Shown: positions 1 through 7,912 of the stretch, one piece after another | How positions within the stretch are numbered: the stretch's first letter is position 1 | How the letters are laid out: the number at the start of each line of letters is the position of its first letter | Assembly (NCBI GenBank): GCA_964349045.1 | Contig: CAYGFI010000077.1 | Coordinates: 1-21,469, forward strand | DNA: 21,469 bases | Source: JACJXF01 sp964349045 | GTDB taxonomy: Bacteria > Bacteroidota > Bacteroidia > Bacteroidales > GCA-2748055 | Reading direction: 5' to 3' | Program-made: the position numbers and the translations under genes | The notes under the pieces: model-generated | What the model was told of the DNA's origin: nothing | Database searches by the model: none | What the model saw: only the letters and a program-made list of their open reading frames with translations

Positions 1-149
1 ACCTTGCAGGATCCAATCGTTACCCCGACTGGTATTTCTTTGATATACTTAATGCTCACCAGGGAGATACCATTTCTGTTAAACTCATTGGTAATGGCGA
101 GGAAATGGGGGGCTTATTCATAGGAGGGATATGTATTGATACAAAGTAA
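1..149 (+). CDS. 3' end of a gene entering from the left; unknown product
   Basis: An open frame runs from the left edge (first full codon at base 3) to a TAA at 147-149 and gives the last 48 residues of a protein whose start is outside the window. The visible tail contains YPDWYFFDIL and GDTISVKLIGNG and ends GICIDTK. It is rich in aromatic, Gly and beta-prone residues, like the final strands of a secreted beta-sandwich domain, but I do not recognise a family. It converges on the regulator gene with only 17 bases between the two stop codons. Because hybrid two-component regulators often sit beside the genes they control, this may belong to the regulated locus; that is inference. The short length and the absence of a start keep confidence moderate. 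Confidence 0.55.
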   Translation, partial: LAGSNRYPDWYFFDILNAHQGDTISVKLIGNGEEMGGLFIGGICIDTK

Positions 150-166
150 ATGAAGTTTTACTATTG

Positions 167-3100
167 TCAGGTAGGTATTGCTTTATCGTATTGTTTCGGA
201 AATCTCTTCGGGTTAACGCCAAATTGCTTTTTAAAACATTTGCTGAAATATTTTGGATCTGCAAATCCACACATATAAGCAACTTCACTTATATTATTGC
301 CGTTCATTTTCAGCAACTGGGCGGCCCTTTTCAGCCGGATATCTTTAATAAATTCAGAAGCCGATAATCCCAACAGGGATTTGAGTTTCTTATATAGTTG
401 TGTGCTGCTGACACCCAGTTCTTGACAAAATGAATCATTGTTAAAATCAGGATTATCAATATTCTCTTCGACTATATGTAGGGCTTTTTTAAGAAATTGT
501 TCATCCATTGATGTTGTAATGACTTCACCTGGCTCAAGACTTAAGGATTTTTGATATTTGATCCTGGCCTTTTCCCTGGTTCGCAGAATATTTTGTATGC
601 GGGTATGTAAAATGCTCAAACTGATTGGTTTTCCCAGGTATGAATCTGCACCACATTCATAACCCTGTTCCCTTGATTCGTCAGAATTGTCAACAGTTAA
701 CAAAATGACCGGAATGTGTGAGTAATTCAAATCTGTCTTGATTGCATTGCATAATTCCCATCCATTCATTTCCGGCATATTCACATCGCAGATAATGATA
801 TCAAGATGAATATGGTGAATTAATTCCCATGCATCTTTGCCATTGGAAGCCTGATAAATTGTATAAACAGAATCAAACTCCTCCACCAGGTAGGATAATA
901 ACTCTTCATCATCGTCAATGAATAGGATTTTATACTTTGCGATTGCCTGGAACGTTCCCGCTGAACTAACCTTTGATTTGCTTTCATTAACAAAAGAATT
1001 CAATGCTTTGAAACTTTTTAGGACAATATTGTTTGACACATTTTCAACCATTTCACCATCTAAGGGTATCTTAGGCAAAAAAACCCTGAAGCAGCTTCCA
1101 TGATTCAATTCACTCTCTACGCTGATCTTCCCTTTGTGAGTTGTCACCAGTTCATGCACAAGAGATAAACCAATGCCTGATCCTGAATTTTCCGGACCCA
1201 CTTGGAAAAACCTCTCGAAAACCTTATCTAAATATTGCTCAGGAATACCTTTGCCCTTATCTTTTACAGATAAGATGATCCCTTCCGTTTTATTTTCATC
1301 GGTGGCAGGTTTGAGCGTTATTACGATTTCAGTATTATCCGGGGAAAATTTAATGGCGTTTGAAATAAGATTTGAAACGATCTTTTCAAGTATGAAGGAA
1401 TCGAAAACAAAATTCGAATCGGACAATTCAGATCTGAATATTAATTGCTGAATATTCTGATTCGCACCACTGTATGCTTCAATTTGCTTACTGATAAATA
1501 GATTAATATCTCCCAGTTTAAAATAAGGAATAACACCTTTTGATGTAACTTTTCGGAAATCAAGTATCTGATTTATAAGACTTAAAACCCGATTTGCATT
1601 CTCCTTAATCCGGTGTAACTCCTTTTTCATTGCCGGACGAAATTCATTATTTATCAATTTATCAATCGGATTAATGATCATAGTAAGAGGGGACCTGAAT
1701 TCATGGGTAATATTTGTGAAAAAACGAAGTTTGAGTTCATTGATTTCTTCAAAGTTCTTGCGTTCAAGCTTTTCTCGCATAAGATCTTCCCTAAACCTCT
1801 TTCGTATTCTGGTTTCAAGAATAATAAGGTAAGTGATTGCAGAAAGAAAAAGCAGGTAAAAAAGAATTGCCAATTTACTTTTCCAGATAACCTGTTTTAT
1901 TTGAATATTAATTCTTAAGGGCTTTTGGGTCCAGATGCCTTCGTAATTTGAGGCTTTAAACTCAAAAATATAATTCCCGGGTGACAAATTTGAGTAATTA
2001 ATTAATCTTCCCCTGTAATCTGCAGTGTTCCAGATTTCATTTAGTCCGGAAAGCCTGTACATGTATTGATTCTTATCCTGGTTAATGTATGACAGCGCAT
2101 TAAATTCAATGGTAAGATTGTTTTTATTATAGGGCAGAACGATCGAATAATCAAATTTTCCATCGTCAGAAGTATATTGCTCGATTGGCCATTGAGTATT
2201 TTCCACCGAGAACCTGCTAATTACCAATTCAGGAAGGATGGTGTACTTAGTAACTTTTTCAGGATCGAAATAGATAAGTCCGGCTTTCGTCCCGAAAAAA
2301 ATAATGCCTGCTGAATCCTGAGCGCTTGACCGCCAGTTTATATGATTGATCCTGACACCATTGCCTGCATAAAAATTATGACTTTCCAGGGTAATTGGAT
2401 TCACCCTTACCAAACCCGTCAAGGTACCTAACCAAAGGTTGCCGTCTTTCCCGATTTGTATTTCGGCAACGGAAGAATAGGACTCATTTTCTTTAATTAT
2501 CTTCTCAAACTGGTCATTGTAAATGATGTATTTATATAACCCTGACATCGTTCCAAGCCATAACACTGAATCTCCGCTCTGCTTGATACTCATTATCCAG
2601 TTTTCAAGTATCTCAAAAATTTTAGGATTTGCTTTGTCAATGAACTTATCAGGGAGTTTATAGCGTATCAGTGAACCATCCAACGTACCAAACCAAAGGA
2701 TATCTTTTGTTTGCTCTATTGCCAGTATATGATGGTTAAAATTAAATATAGCACTGCTATTGTTAATCTGGGAATTGAAGGTCTTGGTATCAGGATCAAA
2801 AAGGGCAATACCCCTAGTTGTTCCAATCCAGATGTTATTTCTGGAATCACGAAAAGCTAAATTGATACTGTCACTAGGCAGTCCGTCTTTAATCTTATAT
2901 TGCTTGCTAAACTTCTCTTCATTCCCATCAAAATAGTATTCTAAAATTCCATTGCCATTTAATGTACAGAACCAGATATTATGCTTACGTGGTATAAAAA
3001 CACCTGGAATCCTCTGAAATAATAAATTGATATTCTGTTTTTTAAGTACTTCAGGGGTTACATCGATAAACTTATCTTCTTTAATTTGAAACCTGTATGG

Positions 3101-4294
3101 ACCATCAAGCCAGTGGGTTACCCAAACAAAACCACTGCTATCCAAACAAACTGTGCTTACATCTCCCGGGGGTTCCATATGGACATTCTTTTCAAAGCCC
3201 GAAAAAACTGTAAAGCTTGATTCTGTTATAGTAATTTTTGCAAGGCCACCTCTGGTGCACGCCCAAATGCAACCTGACCGATCCTTAAAAAGCCTGTTGA
3301 TAAAATTTTCATATAAGTTCTCAATTTTATCCAATCTGTCGAATAAATGGTCGGTGTATAGCGATGTTTTCAGGTCATACCTGTGAATACCGGCATCACT
3401 ATTTACAATCCAGATACCTCCTAAATTATCAGCCTCAATATCAAGTATTTTTGTATTTGGCAGGAACCCCTTCTGGAGATTTCTAAGTGCAAATAATGTT
3501 CTTTGGTGAATATTGATTTTAGAGATTTTATTTTCTGAATGGATTATCCAGATATTGTGGTCATCAATGGGTTTAATTTTTTCAACAGGTTCATTTAAGT
3601 ATATTGATTTCTCCGTCAGGTACTGCGCTATTGAATCATTTGAAATCAGAAGGGAATGAAGAGAAGTTGAAGTACCAACCCATAATTCATTAAAAACTCC
3701 CTGATACAGATCATTAATTCTGATGGAACCTGTATCTTTTAAAATTACTTCCTTGTAAACTAGTATGTCACTCCTTTTTGTCAGCCCGGGTCCTGCTAAT
3801 AGAATAATTGTATCACTTACCAGCCAGAACAGGCTGTCTCTTCCCGGATAAATCCTTGTGAAGGATGCAGACATATCATTCATGTACTCCTCCGGGAAGT
3901 TATTCTTATAAAACGCTCCCGTCTTTAAATTGTATCTGCAAAAACCTGATTGTGAGCAAATCCATAAGTTTTCATTGTGCGAAAGCAGATCATAAATAAT
4001 ATCTTCGGGAAAATAATTAAAATTATCCTTTGCAGGTTTCACGGGTAGAAAAGAATAACCATCAAACCGATTCAGGCCGGCCCGGGTTCCTACCCAAAGG
4101 AATCCTTTATGATCCTGTACAACTGATGTTACATAATTATCCGACAAACCATTACTTGTGCTGTATGACTCTGTGGAAATGATTAAACCGGATTGTGCGT
4201 CAAGTAATGCTGAAATAAAAAATAAACAAATCAAAAACCCAGATCCCCGGTAAACGGAGATTACTGACATTATTTTATAAGGGATAGCTGACAT
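167..4294 (-). CDS. Hybrid two-component system sensor/regulator (HTCS) with AraC-type output domain
   Basis: This 1375-residue protein carries a complete phosphorelay and output on one chain. A signal peptide or membrane anchor covers about residues 9-34. A periplasmic sensor follows, made of repeated beta-propeller blades (NGLSDNYV at 48-55, then many LWVGT/IWIGT...GL repeats to about 700). A Y_Y_Y domain lies at about 730-800 and one membrane helix at about 808-828. In the cytoplasm come HisKA with the phospho-acceptor His864 in NITHEFRSPL, an HATPase domain (Asn979, DKGKGIP near 1013, GSGIGL near 1040), a receiver (Asp1127-1129, phospho-acceptor Asp1170, Lys1222) and a C-terminal AraC helix-turn-helix (about 1270-1370). 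All catalytic residues looked for are present, so it should be functional. Known family members sense glycans or their breakdown products and activate nearby polysaccharide-use operons. No susC/susD-like partner is in this window, so the ligand is unknown. The start may instead be Met9, which gives a more ordinary signal peptide. Confidence 0.95.
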   Translation of the reverse strand: MSAIPYKIMSVISVYRGSGFLICLFFISALLDAQSGLIISTESYSTSNGLSDNYVTSVVQDHKGFLWVGTRAGLNRFDGYSFLPVKPAKDNFNYFPEDIIYDLLSHNENLWICSQSGFCRYNLKTGAFYKNNFPEEYMNDMSASFTRIYPGRDSLFWLVSDTIILLAGPGLTKRSDILVYKEVILKDTGSIRINDLYQGVFNELWVGTSTSLHSLLISNDSIAQYLTEKSIYLNEPVEKIKPIDDHNIWIIHSENKISKINIHQRTLFALRNLQKGFLPNTKILDIEADNLGGIWIVNSDAGIHRYDLKTSLYTDHLFDRLDKIENLYENFINRLFKDRSGCIWACTRGGLAKITITESSFTVFSGFEKNVHMEPPGDVSTVCLDSSGFVWVTHWLDGPYRFQIKEDKFIDVTPEVLKKQNINLLFQRIPGVFIPRKHNIWFCTLNGNGILEYYFDGNEEKFSKQYKIKDGLPSDSINLAFRDSRNNIWIGTTRGIALFDPDTKTFNSQINNSSAIFNFNHHILAIEQTKDILWFGTLDGSLIRYKLPDKFIDKANPKIFEILENWIMSIKQSGDSVLWLGTMSGLYKYIIYNDQFEKIIKENESYSSVAEIQIGKDGNLWLGTLTGLVRVNPITLESHNFYAGNGVRINHINWRSSAQDSAGIIFFGTKAGLIYFDPEKVTKYTILPELVISRFSVENTQWPIEQYTSDDGKFDYSIVLPYNKNNLTIEFNALSYINQDKNQYMYRLSGLNEIWNTADYRGRLINYSNLSPGNYIFEFKASNYEGIWTQKPLRINIQIKQVIWKSKLAILFYLLFLSAITYLIILETRIRKRFREDLMREKLERKNFEEINELKLRFFTNITHEFRSPLTMIINPIDKLINNEFRPAMKKELHRIKENANRVLSLINQILDFRKVTSKGVIPYFKLGDINLFISKQIEAYSGANQNIQQLIFRSELSDSNFVFDSFILEKIVSNLISNAIKFSPDNTEIVITLKPATDENKTEGIILSVKDKGKGIPEQYLDKVFERFFQVGPENSGSGIGLSLVHELVTTHKGKISVESELNHGSCFRVFLPKIPLDGEMVENVSNNIVLKSFKALNSFVNESKSKVSSAGTFQAIAKYKILFIDDDEELLSYLVEEFDSVYTIYQASNGKDAWELIHHIHLDIIICDVNMPEMNGWELCNAIKTDLNYSHIPVILLTVDNSDESREQGYECGADSYLGKPISLSILHTRIQNILRTREKARIKYQKSLSLEPGEVITTSMDEQFLKKALHIVEENIDNPDFNNDSFCQELGVSSTQLYKKLKSLLGLSASEFIKDIRLKRAAQLLKMNGNNISEVAYMCGFADPKYFSKCFKKQFGVNPKRFPKQYDKAIPT

Positions 4295-4458
4295 TATTTA
4301 TACTCTAATTAGTTAAAAGAATGTCGAATTCGTTAGTAGGGTCTGCTTGTTAATATCTAAAGACTGCAATATCAATAATTTTAGGCATATCTGCAAATAA
4401 TCAAATGCATACAAAAATGGCAAAATCTCGTAAAACCCATACAACCTAGTATCTCTAA
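4295..4458. other. Upstream region of the HTCS gene, no gene seen
   Basis: This AT-rich stretch lies between the HTCS start and the transposase relic and must hold the regulator's promoter unless transcription enters from further right. I found no convincing TAnnTTTG box on the minus strand and no strong hairpin. It holds no open frame that I would call a gene. Confidence 0.5.
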
Positions 4459-4845
4459 ATTAGCCAAACCCAGTTAACTTTAGTTGGTTATGAGACCCCA
4501 TTTGCCTGTACCCTAAACCCAAATAAACGATGGATTTTACTTGCCCACAAAATTCATTAGGATTTGTTAGTCTGTATCTATCTGTCTCAAATGGGAAACA
4601 GCCAAACAGGAGCCGATAGCATTAATCCACAAGTTGCAATTGGAGAGATAATTGTGAAACATATGTGTAACTTGAGTAATAGAGTAATAGTACAGCAAAT
4701 TCAGGAAAATATTTTTATGCGATACTTCATTGACTACTTTGGTTTTTGCTATAAATAGCCATTTGATCCATCCTTGTTTGTTGAATTTTGAGAGCGTTTT
4801 GGCATTGAACAGATTTATGCCATTAATGAAAAAAATTTTAAATAA
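4459..4845 (+). pseudogene. Degraded N-terminal part of an IS5/IS1182-like (DUF772-type) transposase
   Basis: One reading frame (4459-4845) keeps the recognisable N-terminal part of a transposase, interrupted by stops. In order it reads QLTLVGYETPF, LNPNKRWILLAHKIH, a TAG at 4558-4560 where a Trp codon is expected, TGADSINPQVAIGEIIVKH, CNLSNRVIVQQIQENIFMRYF, a TAG at 4756-4758, PFDPSLFVEF, a TGA at 4789-4791, and ERFGIEQIYAINEK. Just after this an extra A in a run of seven at about 4829-4835 appears to shift the frame, since NEKIL is restored in the next frame. The order and spacing match the N-terminal region of this family as I remember it. The likely start codon is ATT at 4459, a possible decayed ATG. 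The catalytic domain, which should follow, is absent: the next gene begins within about 45 bases. It is an old, truncated insertion in the gap behind the HTCS gene. Confidence 0.8.
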
Positions 4846-4887
4846 ATCATCATTTAACCCATAAATACAAAAACCTTGAAACTATGA

Positions 4888-5700
4888 TCACAAACACTCA
4901 AAATTTGCATCAAAAAACAATTTCAGTTCCCTGGCTGCCTGCCCCTTCTCTTCAATAAATCCCATGTGTCCGCTGTTTTCCAGACAAACCAGGTTTATAC
5001 CGGGCGAAAATGCTTTCATTTCTTCCATCTTTTCAAAAGGAATAAGATTGTCTTTCCTTCCGCCAATTAGGAGAACGGGGATTCTGGCCCCTTCCAGAAC
5101 TTTTGAACGGTCGGGGCGCGTTTTCATTGCATTTAATGCAGAAATAATACCTATATCGCTGGTTTGAAGAGCAAGTTTTTTAGATGATTCAACCTGTTCT
5201 GAAAAAGCTTCCAGATTTTCATTGGCAAACAACCTGGGAATATTCGTGTTTATTATAAGTTCCTTTTTACCCTTTCTTACCAGTTGGATCTCCCGTTCGC
5301 GGTTTGCCCGTTTCTCCCCGGAATCTGCAAAACAGGTCGAGTGTAACAGTACTGCTGAATTAAGCTTGCCGGAATACTTGTCAACCAGCGCCATGGCAAC
5401 ATATCCTCCCATAGAATGCCCAACCAGGTGAAAAGCCGGGATTTCAAGCTGATCCGTTACAGAAATTACTGCATTGGCCATTTGTTCCATCGTTAAATCT
5501 TCAGAATCAACCATTGATTTGCCATGTCCGGGCAAATCCACACAAATAACGAAATACTCATCGGAAAATAGCTCTGCAAAATTATTCCATGATTCAGATG
5601 ATTCCAGGTAACCGTGGAGAAAAACAAGGGCATAACCGTGGTTTTTGCCATAGGTTTTATAAAATATGCCGTTTTCTGTTTGATTCATTTTTATTTTCAT
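4888..5700 (-). CDS. Alpha/beta-fold hydrolase, substrate unknown
   Basis: The 270-residue product has the single-domain alpha/beta hydrolase layout. The oxyanion loop is FLHGY at 27-31, followed by DLPGHGKS at 55-62. The nucleophile elbow is GHSMGG with Ser96, the catalytic acid is Asp217 in GGRKDNLIP, and the catalytic His is His245 in NSGHMGF. No signal peptide is visible, so it is probably cytosolic. The sequence resembles the broad esterase/MhpC/BioH-like group, but nothing pins down the substrate. The start could be Met1 or Met5 (MNQTENG); no Shine-Dalgarno decides. It lies 98 bases downstream of the aminopeptidase P gene on the same strand with a palindromic repeat between them, so co-transcription is possible but uncertain. 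The transposase relic lies just beyond its 3' end. Confidence 0.9.
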   Translation of the reverse strand: MKIKMNQTENGIFYKTYGKNHGYALVFLHGYLESSESWNNFAELFSDEYFVICVDLPGHGKSMVDSEDLTMEQMANAVISVTDQLEIPAFHLVGHSMGGYVAMALVDKYSGKLNSAVLLHSTCFADSGEKRANREREIQLVRKGKKELIINTNIPRLFANENLEAFSEQVESSKKLALQTSDIGIISALNAMKTRPDRSKVLEGARIPVLLIGGRKDNLIPFEKMEEMKAFSPGINLVCLENSGHMGFIEEKGQAARELKLFFDANFECL

Positions 5701-5728
5701 TATTGTTCAGACATCAACAAAGTACAAA

Positions 5729-5802
5729 TTAAGCGCAAAGGCGTGGAGGCGCAAAGGTTTCGCAATATTTTTTCCGGATTTATTTAGCGCCTTTGCGCTT
5801 AA
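5729..5802. repeat. Palindromic intergenic repeat, copy 1
   Basis: The element is bounded by perfect 15-base inverted arms: TTAAGCGCAAAGGCG at 5729-5743 and its reverse complement at 5788-5802. Inside the left half is a second GGCGCAAAGG motif. Bases 5731-5764 match 16974-17007 at 31 of 34 positions, so this is a dispersed family and not only a local terminator. The right arm contains the TAA stop of the aminopeptidase P gene. It could fold into a long hairpin and act as a terminator or mRNA stabiliser between the two minus-strand genes. Confidence 0.8.
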
Positions 5803-7097
5803 CTCTTTTCCCGGTTCATTAAATCCTCGATCTCCTCCCTCTCCACCGGAATATCCTTACAAAGATCAATATTCCCGCTTTCTGTGATCAGTATATCATT
5901 TTCAAGCCGGATACCCAATCCCTCGTCAGTAATATAAATAGCCGGCTCACAGCTAAATACCATTCCGGGCCGGAACTTTTCGGCTTTATCAAAGGGTTCA
6001 TGCACATCAAGACCAATGCTGTGAGAAGTTCCGTGCATATAATATTTCGACCACAAAGCAGGGTCTGAGCGATGATTTTTCACATCTTCTGATGAATACA
6101 ATCCAAGCCGGATGTGCTCTTCCTCCCAGAGTTTTCCCACTTCGGCATGAAAATCGGAAAGCAGCACGCCGGGTTTCATAAGCCTGATGGCAGCCCGGAG
6201 TACACGAAGGTTCGCATCATATACCCTGGCCTGCCGGGGAGTAAATTTCCCGTTCACGGGAATGGTACGCGTAAGATCGGCAGCATAATGGGCATATTCG
6301 GCCCCGAAATCCATCAGTAACAGGTCACCGTTGTTACACACCCGGTTATTGTCGATGTAATGCAGAATACAAGCGTTTGCACCACTGGCTATAATAGGTT
6401 CGTACGCATGACCGTTGGCCGCCTTTCGAATAAACTCATGACTTATTTCTGCCTCTATCTCATATTCAAGGATTCCTGGTCTGGTAAATTGCAATACCCG
6501 TAAAAATGCATCCCGCGTAATGCTGATAGCGGTACTGATAAGGGATATTTCTTCCGGCTCTTTGATCATCCTGAGTTTCGACAAAGCAGGAGCCAGGCGG
6601 TGATAGGAATGCAAAGGGAAAACGGATTGAATTTTTTTTGCATTTCGCACATCCCTTGATTCAACTTCCGCTTTATACTTGATATGCTCCGGTACATTAA
6701 GGTAAATATTTTGTGAACCATAAATAATTTCAGAAAGGATCCGTTCATAATCATCCAACCAGTGGACATTTTTTATCCCTGAAATTTCTGAAGCTTCAGA
6801 CAGGCTTAAGCGGTAACCATTCCATGTTACCTGTTCGGGTGAGGCATTCATTATAAAAAGTACTTCACGGAACTTTTCTTCCGTATGTTTTGGATTCATA
6901 ATAAGAACAGACTTTTCCTGGTCTATCCCCGTTAAATAAAAAAAATCCGATGACTGCCTGAACCTGAAGTTCTGATCGCCATTGCGATGCATCTCATCAT
7001 TGGAATGCAAAATAATGCTGGATCCGGGCAGGATCAATTCTTCTAATTTAGACCGATTCTTAATAAATAAGCCTTTAGGTATTCTATTGTATTTCAT
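5799..7097 (-). CDS. pepP: Aminopeptidase P family Xaa-Pro aminopeptidase (M24B)
   Basis: The enzyme removes the N-terminal residue from peptides with proline in second position. The 432 residues compare with about 440 for E. coli PepP. An aminopeptidase-P N-terminal domain (about 1-140, with FRFRQSSDFFYLTG) precedes an M24 'pita-bread' domain. The expected dinuclear metal ligands are all visible: Asp263 (LLMDFGAEY), Asp274 (ADLTRT), His359 (HGTSHSIGLDVHE), Glu384 (SCEPAIYI) and Glu399 (GIRLEND); His366 is the usual active-site His. No signal peptide, so cytosolic. It is divergent from sdhC with 123 bases between starts. Its stop codon lies inside a palindromic repeat, so the last few residues (REKS) may have been set by that insertion. 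A second, clearly diverged family member lies on the other side of the sdh operon. Confidence 0.93.
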   Translation of the reverse strand: MKYNRIPKGLFIKNRSKLEELILPGSSIILHSNDEMHRNGDQNFRFRQSSDFFYLTGIDQEKSVLIMNPKHTEEKFREVLFIMNASPEQVTWNGYRLSLSEASEISGIKNVHWLDDYERILSEIIYGSQNIYLNVPEHIKYKAEVESRDVRNAKKIQSVFPLHSYHRLAPALSKLRMIKEPEEISLISTAISITRDAFLRVLQFTRPGILEYEIEAEISHEFIRKAANGHAYEPIIASGANACILHYIDNNRVCNNGDLLLMDFGAEYAHYAADLTRTIPVNGKFTPRQARVYDANLRVLRAAIRLMKPGVLLSDFHAEVGKLWEEEHIRLGLYSSEDVKNHRSDPALWSKYYMHGTSHSIGLDVHEPFDKAEKFRPGMVFSCEPAIYITDEGLGIRLENDILITESGNIDLCKDIPVEREEIEDLMNREKS

Positions 7098-7220
7098 TGA
7101 AGTTTTTTAAATCTCTAATCCTTATATTTACCCGTTTTTCTGACCATGATTTGAAACGGGCTTTTAGCCTGTTAAAAGTTATAACATGCAAGATAAATAA
7201 CTTATTACAAAATAACAGTT
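7098..7220. promoter_or_regulatory. Divergent promoter region between pepP and sdhC
   Basis: This 123-base AT-rich gap must hold the sdhCAB promoter and probably that of pepP. I could not find a clean TAnnTTTG box on either strand. A small imperfect hairpin (AACGGGC 7155-7161 with GCCTGTT 7167-7173, 5-base loop) lies about 48 bases before the sdhC start. It is too weak to assign a function. Confidence 0.4.
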
Positions 7221-7889
7221 ATGGCAAATTTTTTCACATCGTCTATTGGAAAAAAGATAATGATGGCCGGATTAGGTTTGTTCCTGATTATTTTCCTGAT
7301 CGTGCATCTGGGATTAAACCTATTACTGATCATTTTCGAAAGCAGGGACCAGTTTAATATCGCCGCTCATTTTATGGGTACGAATATTATCATCAAGGTA
7401 TTTGAAGTTGTGCTCTTCGGCGGCTTCCTGCTTCATATTCTTTACGGTTTGATCGTTCAGGTACAGAACTGGATTGCCCGACCGGTAGGATACGCGAAAA
7501 CACACCCGTCACAGACTTCCTTTTTCTCAAAATACATGATTCATTCAGCGGTGATTATTGGAGTTTTCATGGTAATACATCTTTTTGATTTTTATCTCAA
7601 GTCAAAATTTTTCGGGGGAGTGCCTGAGGTGGTAATAAACGGGAAATCCTATCATGATCTTGGATTACTGGTAATCGAAGAGTTTAAAATCGGATGGGTT
7701 GTAATTTTTTATATAACCGCTTTTATCTTCCTGGGATTTCATCTGATCCATGGATTTCAGTCTGCGTTTCAGACTTTTGGACTTGATCATAAAACCCTGA
7801 CCCCGGTTATAAAAGCTACAGGAATAATTTATACTGTTGTTGTTGTGGGTGGTTATATCCTGATACCACTGATTATTTATTTCAGTTAA
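7221..7889 (+). CDS. sdhC: Succinate dehydrogenase/fumarate reductase cytochrome b subunit (b558 type)
   Basis: This is the membrane anchor of respiratory complex II and passes electrons between the iron-sulfur subunit and menaquinone. The 222-residue protein has five hydrophobic helices (about 15-38, 58-80, 107-126, 158-178 and 197-220) and one His in or near each of the first four: His29, His72, His120 and His174 (with His177 close by). That is the pattern of the di-heme, single-polypeptide anchor known from Wolinella fumarate reductase and Bacillus succinate dehydrogenase, so two b hemes are expected. It begins an operon: sdhA follows after 23 bases and sdhB 20 bases after that. The ATG at 7221 gives MANFFTSSIGKK, a normal start for this family. 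Confidence 0.93.
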   Translation: MANFFTSSIGKKIMMAGLGLFLIIFLIVHLGLNLLLIIFESRDQFNIAAHFMGTNIIIKVFEVVLFGGFLLHILYGLIVQVQNWIARPVGYAKTHPSQTSFFSKYMIHSAVIIGVFMVIHLFDFYLKSKFFGGVPEVVINGKSYHDLGLLVIEEFKIGWVVIFYITAFIFLGFHLIHGFQSAFQTFGLDHKTLTPVIKATGIIYTVVVVGGYILIPLIIYFS

Positions 7890-7900
7890 TAATACATTTA

Positions 7901-7906
7901 AGGAAG
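7901..7906 (+). promoter_or_regulatory. Shine-Dalgarno-like site before sdhA
   Basis: AGGAAG lies six bases before the sdhA ATG at 7913. Most genes here lack such a site, so it stands out and supports this start within the operon. Confidence 0.45.
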
Positions 7907-7912
7907 CTCATC

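Noticed and set aside
4564..4758. A short plus-strand open frame that could be called a small gene
   Set aside because: It is the middle piece of the transposase relic; recognisable transposase sequence continues in the same frame past the stops on both sides.
7155..7173. Hairpin upstream of sdhC as a possible riboswitch or attenuator
   Set aside because: It is a single short imperfect stem with no conserved riboswitch features and no T-run.
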